A stretch of 14,849 nt of DNA from Pseudomonadota bacterium (GTDB taxonomy: Bacteria > Pseudomonadota > Alphaproteobacteria > Sphingomonadales > Sphingomonadaceae): the NCBI GenBank assembly GCA_023387085.1, contig JAEWIL010000235.1:1-14849 (forward strand), given 5' to 3'. Below, piece after piece: positions 6,202 to 13,553 of this stretch. The notes below the pieces were generated by a model that was not told the origin of the DNA, ran no database searches, and worked only from the letters and a program-made list of their open reading frames with translations. How positions within the stretch are numbered: the stretch's first letter is position 1; each line of letters starts with the position of its first letter. Position numbers and translations under genes: made by a program.

Positions 6202-6741
6202 ATGGCGCACATGACCGTAAGCGTGGAATATGGGCTGCATTGCCTGCTGGGCCTGATCGATGCGGGCGATGCGCCGCGCAGCGCCCGCGATCTGGCTCTC
6301 TTCCAGGGAATTTCGCCGAGCTTCGCGGCCAAGATTTTTGCCAAGCTGGAGAAGGCGGGGATCGTGACGGCAGCGGAAGGCGTGCGCGGCGGATATCGGC
6401 TCGCGCGGCCGGCCCATGCGATCAGCGTGCTCGAACTGGTCGATGCGATCGAGGGGTGCAAACCCTTGTTCGACTGTCAGGACATACGCGGGCGTTGCGC
6501 TCTGTTCGAGGACGGCGCGCCCGAGTGGGCGACGCGCGGCGTTTGCTCGATCCATGCGGTCATGCTCAAGGCCGAAAAGGCAATGCGCGACACGCTGGCG
6601 AGCGAGACGCTGGCCGACATTGGCGGCCGGCTCGAGCGCAAGGCCCCCGCCGAGTTCGGCGGCGACACCAAAGCCTGGTTCGACGCGCGACTCGCAAGAC
6701 GGCGGTCGCGCCCGTCGCAAGCAGAGGATAGGCTAAGATGA
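6202..6741 (+). CDS. Rrf2 family transcriptional regulator with cysteine cluster
   Basis: A 179-residue Rrf2-type winged-helix protein. The DNA-binding part spans about residues 4-72, with SVEYGLHCLLGLI, the recognition region ISPSFAAKIFAKLEKAGIV and the wing GVRGGYRLARP. It is followed by a dimerisation helix. C86, C92 and C99 (spacing C-X5-C-X6-C) occupy the place where IscR, NsrR and RirA bind an Fe-S cluster; C115 is a fourth candidate. It may therefore sense Fe-S status, iron, NO or redox state, although some Rrf2 proteins use the cysteines for thiol chemistry. About 35 C-terminal residues beyond the core are Arg-rich and unusual. The ATG at 6202 lies where the promoter predicts the RNA start; ATG 6211 is an alternative. 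The stop overlaps the next start as ATGA (6738-6741). Confidence 0.88.
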   Translation: MAHMTVSVEYGLHCLLGLIDAGDAPRSARDLALFQGISPSFAAKIFAKLEKAGIVTAAEGVRGGYRLARPAHAISVLELVDAIEGCKPLFDCQDIRGRCALFEDGAPEWATRGVCSIHAVMLKAEKAMRDTLASETLADIGGRLERKAPAEFGGDTKAWFDARLARRRSRPSQAEDRLR

Positions 6742-7388
6742 TCCGACCGGCATGCGAGGAACAGCCGCCGCTCGTGCTGGTCGTCGACGACGATGAGGAC
6801 GTTCGCACCGCAATCAGCGAGCTGATGTTATCGGTAGGGATAGAGGCCGAATGCTGCGCCTCGACCCGCGACCTCATCGAATCGCCGCTTCTCGATCGCG
6901 CGGGCTGTCTCGTCCTCGACGTACGAATGCCGGGCGCGAGCGGGCTCGACCTCCAGCAGCATCTGGCCTCTGCGGGTATTTCCAAACCCATCGTCTTCCT
7001 GACCGGGCACGGCGACATCCCCATGTCGGTGCAGGCGATGAAAGCCGGCGCGGTCGACTTTCTGACCAAGCCGGTCCGCGATCAGACCTTGCTCGATGCC
7101 GTAACCGCGGGGATCGAACGCGACATTGCCGAGCGTGCCAATGCGCAAATCGTCCATGAACAGGTCGAACGCTATGCGACGCTGACGCCGCGGGAAAGTC
7201 AGGTCATGCGCGAAGTCGCACTGGGGCGGCTGAACAAGCAGATCGCTTACGATCTGGGCATAACCGAGATCACTGTGAAACTGCACCGCAGCAATGTGAT
7301 GCGTAAAATGCAGGCCGCTTCGGTTGGCGAACTGATCCGCGCGTGGGAAATATTGCCGGCGGAGGTGCGCGAACCGGCCCCGGCCTAG
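6738..7388 (+). CDS. FixJ/NarL-type response regulator (receiver plus LuxR-type HTH)
   Basis: A 216-residue two-component response regulator. The receiver (about 12-125) has the acidic pocket D17-D19 (VVDDDEDVR), phosphoacceptor D61 (VLDVRMPG), T89 (FLTGHGDIPM) and K111 (TKP). A GerE/LuxR helix-turn-helix follows at about 148-205 (LTPRESQVMREVALGRLNKQIAYDLGITEITVKLHRSNVMRKM). This layout and the FLTGHGDIPMSVQAMKAGAVDFLTKP segment are typical of the FixJ/TodT/StyR group. It should bind DNA as a phosphorylated dimer and activate or repress unknown targets. Its ATG overlaps the Rrf2 stop by 4 bp, implying coupled translation. The kinase partners are presumably the two encoded downstream. Confidence 0.93.
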   Translation: MIRPACEEQPPLVLVVDDDEDVRTAISELMLSVGIEAECCASTRDLIESPLLDRAGCLVLDVRMPGASGLDLQQHLASAGISKPIVFLTGHGDIPMSVQAMKAGAVDFLTKPVRDQTLLDAVTAGIERDIAERANAQIVHEQVERYATLTPRESQVMREVALGRLNKQIAYDLGITEITVKLHRSNVMRKMQAASVGELIRAWEILPAEVREPAPA

Positions 7389-7473
7389 ACTTTGGTATGG
7401 TTATAATGGCTTACAAGCTGCGCGACATTGACTCCATCGGCCAGCGAGGCCGCGTGAAAGAGGATGCCGCCGC
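7389..7473 (+). promoter_or_regulatory. Only real gap in the signalling operon; possible secondary promoter
   Basis: This 85-bp gap between the two response-regulator genes contains a perfect -10 hexamer TATAAT at 7402-7407 in a locally AT-rich patch. No matching -35 element is found about 17 bp upstream, so an activator-dependent promoter is possible, as is chance. AGAGGA at 7459-7464 serves the next gene. Confidence 0.3.
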
Positions 7474-7863
7474 TTGTCCCATATGCCGACCGTCGCGATC
7501 GTGGACGATGACGAGGCCGTTCGCGAAGCCCTGGGCGACCTTCTGATGGTCTCGGGGCTCGCCTGCGAATGTTTCGAGGGCGCTGCCGAGTTTCTTGCGG
7601 CGCGCCGCGTCCGCCAATTCGATTGCCTTGTGACCGACATTCGCATGCCGGGCATGTCAGGCATCGATTTGATCGAACGATTGCGCGACGAGCGCGCAGA
7701 ACTGCCGGTGATCGTCCTATCGTCGGTGCTCGACGATGCGACGCGTTCCCATGCCCTCGCGATCGGTGCGCAGGCGTGGCTCACCAAGCCCGTCACCGAC
7801 GAGCATCTGCTGGGAGCGCTCGCGCAGGCAATCGCAAGTTCAGGTTCGAGCTCAAAGCGGTGA
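7474..7863 (+). CDS. Receiver-only response regulator
   Basis: A 129-residue single-domain CheY-like receiver with no output domain. The key residues are D11-D13 (IVDDDEAVR), phosphoacceptor D55 (VTDIRMPGMSG), S83 in the Thr/Ser position (VLSSVLDD) and K105 (LTKP). It probably acts in phosphotransfer, as a phosphate sink, or by binding a kinase, rather than on DNA. The TTG at 7474 is chosen because AGAGGA (7459-7464) lies 9 nt before it. An ATG at 7483 would remove three residues but is 18 nt from that site. The stop overlaps the kinase start as GTGA (7860-7863), so both are probably made in step. It resembles the receiver of the preceding gene only at the family level. Confidence 0.9.
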   Translation: MSHMPTVAIVDDDEAVREALGDLLMVSGLACECFEGAAEFLAARRVRQFDCLVTDIRMPGMSGIDLIERLRDERAELPVIVLSSVLDDATRSHALAIGAQAWLTKPVTDEHLLGALAQAIASSGSSSKR

Positions 7864-9893
7864 CGGCGACCCTCCTCGACCCGGTTGAGAGCGATGTGAA
7901 GGGCATCGCGGAACTCGCATCGGAGAGCATCGTCATCCTCGATCCCGCCGGGATCATTCGCTATTGGAACCCGGCCGCCGAGCGCCTGTTCGGCTGGCCC
8001 GCACTCGCCGTTTGCGGGACCGATGGCGCCCAGCTGTCGCCCGCGCCAGGCGACGAGGCGAACGCCTGGTCGCAATTGCTTCAGGAAGGCGCGTGGGAGG
8101 GACGTGTTCGGCGCCGCACGCGCGACGGCGACGTGCGGGTCGCAAGGATCCGGCGGCATCTGCGTTACGACGGCGCCGGAACGCTGCGCGACGTCGTCGA
8201 ATATGCCCGCGCGGAGCCCGAGGCACCAGGCTGGACGGGAGCGCACGCCCCAGTCCCTGATCGGTCGATGGCGGCGAGTTGGGAAATCGACGTCGCGCCC
8301 GCCGCCGACATCCTCGCTCGTCTCGCCCCCCGCGCGCCCGGCGCCGACACGTCCGAGCGCAATGAACTTCTCCACGGCCTCGTCAATGCCGCGCGGATCG
8401 TCGAGGTCAACGATCGGACCGCGAGACTGGTTGGCGGCAACCGCGGGCGGGCCCTGATGGCCGGACAGTCGGTCGCGGCTTTCTGGCCTCTCGAAAGTCG
8501 GACGATCCTTGCTGATCTCATCCTCGAGGCACGCGCCGACCGCGAGTGCCGCAGCGTCCAGCGCCGCCTTGCCTCCGACGGCATCCTGCGCGATCCGCTC
8601 GTTACCGTGTGGCGCGCGGGCGACGATCGACCGGACCGGTTATTCGTTGCCGTCGACGGCGTGGCCGACGACGATCGATCCTACCTCTATCTGCGCGCCA
8701 GCGAGGCGCGCTACCGCAAGCTTATTCACTATATGCCGGTCGCGCTCTGGCAGGTCGATGCGAGCCACATGGGCAAGATATACGCCGAGTTGCGCTCACG
8801 CGGTGTCACCGACTTTGCAGGACATCTCGACGATCACCCTGAACTCGTCGAATTCGCAGCGGCGAGCGTTCCGGTCACCGACGTCAATCGATGCGCGATC
8901 GAACTCGTCGGCGGTGCCAGCGTACAGGACTTAATCCGGCCCGTCGGATATCTGTTCGCCGAAAGCCCGGAATCGCTGCGCCGCGTCATGATCGGGCGAT
9001 TCAGCGGGCGCAAGAATTACAGCGAATATATGAAGATACGCGCGCTTGACGGTCGCCTGCTCGACGTCCGCTTTTCGGTTACCTATCCCGAACCGCTGCT
9101 CGAACTCGATACGACAATTTTCAGCCTCGAAGATGTGACGGAACGACTCCGCATCGAGACCGAGCTCAGGCAACTCCAGGCCGATTTTAGCCACGCCGCG
9201 CGCATCTCGACCCTCGGCGAGCTGACCAGTTCGATCGCCCATGAAGTCAATCAGCCGCTGGCGGCAATCATGACGAATGCCGAGACGAGCCTTCGCTGGC
9301 TGGCGCGCGACGAACCCGACATCGGCAAGGTCGCGCAGCTGACAACGCGGATCGCGACGAGCGCGCGCCGCGCCGACGATATCGTCCGCCGCATTCGCAG
9401 CATGGCCGTCAAGCAGGCACCCGAACCGGTACCGATCGCGCTCAACGACGTCGTGCAGGAAAGCCTCCTCTTCGTCCGCCACGAGATCGAAACACGCGGC
9501 ATTCGCGTGACGACATCCTATGCACGCCGCGTTCCGAAAATCGTCGGCGATCGCATCCAGCTCCAACAAGTCATCGTCAACCTGCTGATCAATGCGGCGC
9601 AGGCGGTCGAGGCATCGTGCGAGGCCGACAGGGAAATCCATATTGCAACGACGGCGGGCTCAAAAGGCGAAGCCGTGCTCACTTTGCGCGACCGCGGACC
9701 GGGGATCGACCCTGACCATCTCGGCCAAATCTTCGACGGCTTCTTCACTACGAAGCCGCAAGGGATGGGAATCGGCCTCGCAATCTGCCGATCGATCGTC
9801 GCGGCGCACGGCGGCGGAGTGTCAGCCTCCAACCATCCAGAGGGCGGCGCGGAATTTCGCGTCCGCTTGCCGCCCGCGCGTCAGGCATCATGA
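7860..9893 (+). CDS. Soluble multi-PAS sensor histidine kinase
   Basis: A 677-residue kinase without transmembrane segments, so cytosolic. A clear PAS domain is at about 15-118 (ESIVILDPAGIIRYWNPAAERLFGW), a weaker PAS-like region at about 140-280, and a third sensor region at about 283-425. A coiled segment, HisKA dimerisation domain (phospho-acceptor H461 in SIAHEVNQPLAAI) and HATPase_c follow, with N-box N578, G1 D611 (RDRGPGID), F-box FFTTK and G2 GMGIGLAICRSIV. This matches the FixL/TodS-like HK4 class. PAS1 lacks the heme-ligating His of FixL, so FixL-style heme oxygen sensing is unlikely there. The GTG at 7860 overlaps the receiver stop by 4 bp. The open frame continues upstream to 7569, but that part is the receiver gene in another frame. 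Confidence 0.92.
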   Translation: MTATLLDPVESDVKGIAELASESIVILDPAGIIRYWNPAAERLFGWPALAVCGTDGAQLSPAPGDEANAWSQLLQEGAWEGRVRRRTRDGDVRVARIRRHLRYDGAGTLRDVVEYARAEPEAPGWTGAHAPVPDRSMAASWEIDVAPAADILARLAPRAPGADTSERNELLHGLVNAARIVEVNDRTARLVGGNRGRALMAGQSVAAFWPLESRTILADLILEARADRECRSVQRRLASDGILRDPLVTVWRAGDDRPDRLFVAVDGVADDDRSYLYLRASEARYRKLIHYMPVALWQVDASHMGKIYAELRSRGVTDFAGHLDDHPELVEFAAASVPVTDVNRCAIELVGGASVQDLIRPVGYLFAESPESLRRVMIGRFSGRKNYSEYMKIRALDGRLLDVRFSVTYPEPLLELDTTIFSLEDVTERLRIETELRQLQADFSHAARISTLGELTSSIAHEVNQPLAAIMTNAETSLRWLARDEPDIGKVAQLTTRIATSARRADDIVRRIRSMAVKQAPEPVPIALNDVVQESLLFVRHEIETRGIRVTTSYARRVPKIVGDRIQLQQVIVNLLINAAQAVEASCEADREIHIATTAGSKGEAVLTLRDRGPGIDPDHLGQIFDGFFTTKPQGMGIGLAICRSIVAAHGGGVSASNHPEGGAEFRVRLPPARQAS

Positions 9894-11743
9894 TCGAGCC
9901 GGCTGGCCTGTTCGCCGGTCTGGCAATCGGCGTCGCGATGGGCGCGCTTGTATGGCGGCGCCATGCCGAACCCCATATCCATGCGGACGAGGCGATTCAT
10001 CCCGGAGACCGCCAAGCCATTGCACAGGCAGAAGCACGCGCCTTTTGCAGCGGCGTGCCGCAGGTCGTCAGCTACCGCCAGCGCTCGCCAAGGCACGGAT
10101 GGCGATGGCACAAATATCGTGCCGAACCTGCCTATTCCTCCAATGTCACCGTACGCCCCTTGGTTCACGACCCGGGCGAAAACTGGGCGCTCGCCACCTC
10201 GCTCGGGGAAACCGGCGATGCGGTAAACGCCGCGAAGATCATCGAAGACGTCTACGGCTCTGCCTTCGCCTTCGACGCTGAAGGACGCTTCACCTATGCG
10301 ACCCCCATGGCCCAGACATCGCTTGCGATGACATTGGACGATTTCAACGAGCCGCTGAGCGATGCGGCTTTCCTCGACGGCGGTGACCTTGGCTGGAAGA
10401 GGGGCGTGCATCCGGCAGACTATGACAGCGCTTCTGCCGAGCTGCGCCGTTGCATGCGCAGCGGAACACCGTTCAACTATGAATATCGCGTGCTGCGGGC
10501 AACCGGCGAATATGTTTGGCACCGCTTTGCGATCCGCCCTGCACGCGCCGACGACGGCCGCGTTACGGGTTGGTACGGCACGGGTTTCGACGTCGATGTC
10601 TTCCGCCGGACCGACGCCGCCCTGCACGAAAGCGAGCGCTCCCTGCGCGAACTGCTCGAGACCGCGCCCGCTCTTATCTGGTGCATGACGCCCTCGGGCC
10701 GGCCGATCTACTTCAGCCGCCACATGCGCGAATTCCTCGGCTTCGACGTCGCGGCGAAGGACGAACCCGATGTTCCGCGATTGCAAAGCCTGTTGGGCGC
10801 CATCATCCATCCCGACGATCTCGACCGCGTAAACGAGCGTCTCGATCATTCGCTGCGCACGGGCGAGCCCTATGCGCTCACCCATCGGCAGCGCCGCTTC
10901 GACGGGATGTTTCGCTGGGTCGAAACGCGGCTCGCCGCCATGCGCGACGAAGCCGGCGAAATCGTGCAGTGGAACGGCGTTTGTCTCGATATCCACGACC
11001 AGATCCGGGCGCAGGATGAGCTCCGGCAAGCGCAGGATAAACTCGCGAAAGCCGGCGAGGCGGCGAGCCTCGCCGAGCTCTCGGCATCGATCGCGCATGA
11101 GGTCAATCAGCCGCTCGCCGCCATCATGACCAACGCCCAGGCTTGCCAGCGGTGGCTGGCCGGCGACGAGCCGAACATCGCCCGCGCGCGGGGCATCGTT
11201 GACCGGATCGTGCGAAGCGCCGAATCCGCAGCCGACATCGTCAGCCACATCCGTGCCCTTTTCCAAAATAGCGCCGGTCCGCGCCGATCCACCGACCTCG
11301 GCGCGCTCGTCGGCGAAGTGCGAGACCTCCTCGCCGAGCCCTTCGCGCAAAGTCGAACATCGCTCGACATTCGGCTCGCCCCCGGCCTTCCACCCGTCGC
11401 AATCGATGCCGTCCAGATCCAGCAGGTTCTCGTCAACATCCTGCGCAACGCAATCGAGGCAATGGCTGCGAGCCCGGAGGGCAGCCGAAAGTTACGGCTG
11501 GAAGGAGCCGTTGAGCGCGGTCGCATACGGATCGATATCACCGACACGGGGCCAGGCCTTGCCGACCCCGATCACGCGTTGGAAGCCTTCTTCACGACCA
11601 AGGTGCACGGCATGGGAATGGGTCTCGCCATCTGCCGCTCGATCGTCGAAGCGCACGGCGGCCCACTCCGAGCCAACAACGTCGAACCCACGGGCGCGCG
11701 CTTCACCTTCACCCTTCCAATAGCGAAGGGCGGCGACGACTAG
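9890..11743 (+). CDS. Membrane-anchored PAS sensor histidine kinase
   Basis: A 617-residue kinase. Residues 5-22 (AGLFAGLAIGVAMGALVW) form one likely transmembrane anchor followed by RR. About 90 residues without recognisable domain come next, then two PAS_3-like domains at about 117-240 (HPADYDSASAELRRCM...) and 250-375 (HPDDLDRVNERLDHSL...). HisKA carries H403 (SIAHEVNQPLAAI), and HATPase_c has N520, D552 (TDTGPGL), FFTTK and GMGMGLAICRSIV. The catalytic half is closely similar to that of the preceding kinase while the sensor halves differ, suggesting an old tandem duplication with sensor replacement. Its ATG overlaps the previous stop as ATGA (9890-9893). It is the last gene of the operon, and both kinases could phosphorylate the two upstream response regulators. 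Confidence 0.92.
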   Translation: MIEPAGLFAGLAIGVAMGALVWRRHAEPHIHADEAIHPGDRQAIAQAEARAFCSGVPQVVSYRQRSPRHGWRWHKYRAEPAYSSNVTVRPLVHDPGENWALATSLGETGDAVNAAKIIEDVYGSAFAFDAEGRFTYATPMAQTSLAMTLDDFNEPLSDAAFLDGGDLGWKRGVHPADYDSASAELRRCMRSGTPFNYEYRVLRATGEYVWHRFAIRPARADDGRVTGWYGTGFDVDVFRRTDAALHESERSLRELLETAPALIWCMTPSGRPIYFSRHMREFLGFDVAAKDEPDVPRLQSLLGAIIHPDDLDRVNERLDHSLRTGEPYALTHRQRRFDGMFRWVETRLAAMRDEAGEIVQWNGVCLDIHDQIRAQDELRQAQDKLAKAGEAASLAELSASIAHEVNQPLAAIMTNAQACQRWLAGDEPNIARARGIVDRIVRSAESAADIVSHIRALFQNSAGPRRSTDLGALVGEVRDLLAEPFAQSRTSLDIRLAPGLPPVAIDAVQIQQVLVNILRNAIEAMAASPEGSRKLRLEGAVERGRIRIDITDTGPGLADPDHALEAFFTTKVHGMGMGLAICRSIVEAHGGPLRANNVEPTGARFTFTLPIAKGGDD

Positions 11744-11885
11744 TCGCCAACCTGCCTCGACCTTGGCATAGTCGCAGCGCATCCCCCGTATAATCGCGCT
11801 CCCGCCCGAAATCCTTATCCCAAGTGGGCCGATCCCGTCCCGGGCATCCCGTATACGGCATCGGTTCGACGCGAAGGATCACAGC
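11744..11885 (+). promoter_or_regulatory. Leader of the alpha/beta hydrolase with repeated GCATCCC-GTATA elements
   Basis: A perfect -10-like TATAAT is at 11789-11794; the nearest -35-like TTGGCA (11763-11768) is 20 bp away, longer than ideal. A related sequence recurs: GCATCCCCCGTATA at 11779-11792 and GCATCCCGTATA at 11844-11855. The second is part of a 10-bp palindrome CCGTATACGG (11849-11858). These could be two promoters or a promoter and an operator. GAAGGA about 9 nt before the ATG at 11886 is the ribosome site. Confidence 0.35.
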
Positions 11886-12857
11886 ATGCCCATACTTCAG
11901 GATTTCATGATCGGTCGCCGGGCGCTCGTCGCCGCCGGTGGCGCGGCGACGCTCGCAGGCGGCCTGGGCTGGTCGGCTGTCAGCCTTGGCACAATCCCCC
12001 CGAAAGCTCACAAAGGAGCCGATCCCATGACTTATATCACTGCCAGTGACGGCGCGCAGATTTTCTACAAGGACTGGGGGCCGCGCGATGCGCAGCCGCT
12101 CGTCTTTCATCACGGCTGGCCGCTCACGGCCGACGAGTGGGACAACCAGCTGCTCTTCTTCCTCTCTCAGGGCTACCGCGTGATTGCCCACGACCGGCGT
12201 GGTCACGGCCGCTCGACGCAGACCGATCACGGCAACGAGATGGACACATATGCCGCCGACGTCGCGGCGCTGGTCGCTTCGCTCGACCTCAAGGGCGCGG
12301 TACACATCGGCCATTCGACCGGCGGCGGCGAAGCTGCGCATTATGCCGCACGCGCCAAAGCCGGAACGATCGCAAAGCTGATTCTCGTCGGCGCAGTTCC
12401 GCCAGTCATGGTGAAGAAGGCCAGCAACCCCGGCGGTCTTCCCGTCGAGGTGTTCGACGGGTTCCGCAAGGCACTGGCCGAGGACCGGTCGCAATTCTAT
12501 CTCGATATCGCCTCGGGCCCTTTCTATGGCTTCAACCGCGACGGCGCGAAGGTCAGCCAGGGCCTGATCCAGAACTGGTGGCGGCAAGGCATGGTCGGCA
12601 GCGCCAAGGCCCACTACGACTGCATCAAGGCGTTTTCCGAAACCGACTTCACCGAAGATCTGAAGAAGATTGCGGTGCCGACGCTCGTCATGCACGGCAC
12701 CGACGATCAGGTCGTGCCGTTCGCCGACTCCGCGCCGCTTTCGGCGAAGTTGCTCGCGAATGGCACGCTGAAGGCCTATGAAGGCTTTCCGCACGGCATG
12801 GCGGCGACCCACGCCGACGTGATCAACAGGGATATGCTCGATTTCATCCGGAGCTAA
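11886..12857 (+). CDS. Alpha/beta hydrolase, non-heme chloroperoxidase-like, with Tat-like leader and internal start
   Basis: A 323-residue alpha/beta-fold protein. The core from residue 48 (MTYITASDGAQIFYKDWG) matches the usual 270-280-residue start of bacterial cofactor-free haloperoxidase/esterase relatives. HHGWPLTADEWD lies near the oxyanion hole, the nucleophile is S144 in GHSTGG, the acid is D273 or D274 (HGTDDQVVP) and H303 (GFPHG) completes the triad. Residues 1-47 are an extension with twin arginines (GRRALVAAGG) and a hydrophobic run, resembling a Tat signal or anchor, but no clear AxA cleavage site. Both starts have good ribosome sites: GAAGGA before 11886, and AAAGGAG (12012-12018) 8 nt before the ATG at 12027. 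Exported and cytosolic forms are possible. The physiological role is probably ester or peracid hydrolysis; the substrate is unknown. Confidence 0.9.
   Translation: MPILQDFMIGRRALVAAGGAATLAGGLGWSAVSLGTIPPKAHKGADPMTYITASDGAQIFYKDWGPRDAQPLVFHHGWPLTADEWDNQLLFFLSQGYRVIAHDRRGHGRSTQTDHGNEMDTYAADVAALVASLDLKGAVHIGHSTGGGEAAHYAARAKAGTIAKLILVGAVPPVMVKKASNPGGLPVEVFDGFRKALAEDRSQFYLDIASGPFYGFNRDGAKVSQGLIQNWWRQGMVGSAKAHYDCIKAFSETDFTEDLKKIAVPTLVMHGTDDQVVPFADSAPLSAKLLANGTLKAYEGFPHGMAATHADVINRDMLDFIRS
12012..12029 (+). promoter_or_regulatory. Internal ribosome binding site and ATG within the hydrolase gene
   Basis: AAAGGAG (12012-12018), 8 nt, then ATG at 12027 in frame with the hydrolase. The resulting protein would start MTYITASDG and be 276 residues, the normal length of the family without leader. 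Confidence 0.55.
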
Positions 12858-12864
12858 AATAGAG

Positions 12865-12900
12865 GCCGGGACGAACCGCCGAGTTCGTCCTGGCTAATTT
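12865..12900. terminator. Bidirectional terminator between hydrolase and LOG genes
   Basis: GCCGGGACGAAC (12865-12876) pairs with GTTCGTCCTGGC (12883-12894): a 12-bp stem with one G-T wobble and a 6-nt loop. On the plus strand it is followed by TAATTT. On the minus strand the other side gives CTCTATTTTA, so it can serve both converging genes (stops at 12857 and 12945). Confidence 0.75.
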
Positions 12901-12944
12901 GCGATCGCGGCAGCGCCAACCCGCCCAAGCGAGGATGCGTCAGC

Positions 12945-13553
12945 CTATCTTTGAGCCGGGCCGATCCACTTGCTCGCTACCGGCGCACAATATTGCGCCA
13001 TGGCCCGCAGGAGCATAGCGGGGTCGTCCTCGACGATCAGCATGTCGCGGTGGACAGGCTTCAAAAAGCCTTGCCCGGCAATATGATCGAGGAATCGCAG
13101 CAGCCCCTCATAGAAACCCGATACATCGAGCACGGCGCATGGCTTGATGTGACTTCCGAGCTGCGCCCAGGTCCAGATCTCCAACAGTTCTTCCAGCGTT
13201 CCGATCCCGCCTGGAAGTGCGATGAAGCCGTCAGACAGCTCGGCCATCAGAGCCTTGCGCTCGTGCATCGAGGCCACGATGCGCAGGTCGGTCAGCCCCG
13301 GATGAGCGACTTCCCTTTCGACGAGCGCCTGCGGAATGACGCCGGTTACCCGGCCGCCGCGCGCCAGCACGGCATCGGCAACGGCGCCCATCAGGCCGAC
13401 GGACGCGCCGCCATAGACCAAGTCTATTCCGCCGAGCGCCAGCTGCTCGCCAAGTCTCCGTGCGGCGGCTCCATAGGCGGGCGAAATTCCCGGGCTGGAA
13501 CCCGAAAATACGCAAAGCCGGCGGACCTGCCCCCGCGTCCGTTCGGCGGTCAT
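12945..13553 (-). CDS. LOG family protein (TIGR00730, cytokinin riboside 5'-monophosphate phosphoribohydrolase-like)
   Basis: A 202-residue Rossmann-like protein of the LOG/TIGR00730 family. The start CVFSGSSPG (14-22) binds the nucleotide phosphate, YGGASVGLMGAVADA follows at 47-61, MHERK is at 96-100 (R99 active site) and the signature PGGIGTLEELLE is at 114-125 (E121 catalytic). Family enzymes cleave the N-glycosidic bond of nucleoside 5'-monophosphates, in plants releasing cytokinin bases; in bacteria they act mostly as AMP or pyrimidine nucleosidases. The ATG at 13553 shares one base with the TGA of the upstream SDR (TGATG), indicating translational coupling. An upstream in-frame extension to 13745 lies inside the SDR gene and is not family-like. 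The protein is cytosolic. Confidence 0.92.
   Translation of the reverse strand: MTAERTRGQVRRLCVFSGSSPGISPAYGAAARRLGEQLALGGIDLVYGGASVGLMGAVADAVLARGGRVTGVIPQALVEREVAHPGLTDLRIVASMHERKALMAELSDGFIALPGGIGTLEELLEIWTWAQLGSHIKPCAVLDVSGFYEGLLRFLDHIAGQGFLKPVHRDMLIVEDDPAMLLRAMAQYCAPVASKWIGPAQR

Noticed and set aside
7569..7859. N-terminal extension of the first kinase over the receiver gene
   Set aside because: Before 7860 the frame reads Arg/His-rich nonsense in the shadow of the receiver, which has all conserved residues; GTG at 7860 with a 4-bp overlap is the better start.
9881..11350. 489-residue open frame on the minus strand
   Set aside because: It mirrors the second histidine kinase codon for codon and shows no family features; the kinase frame is unmistakable.
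11709..12812. 367-residue open frame on the minus strand
   Set aside because: It is the complement of the alpha/beta hydrolase, with no domain or start signal.
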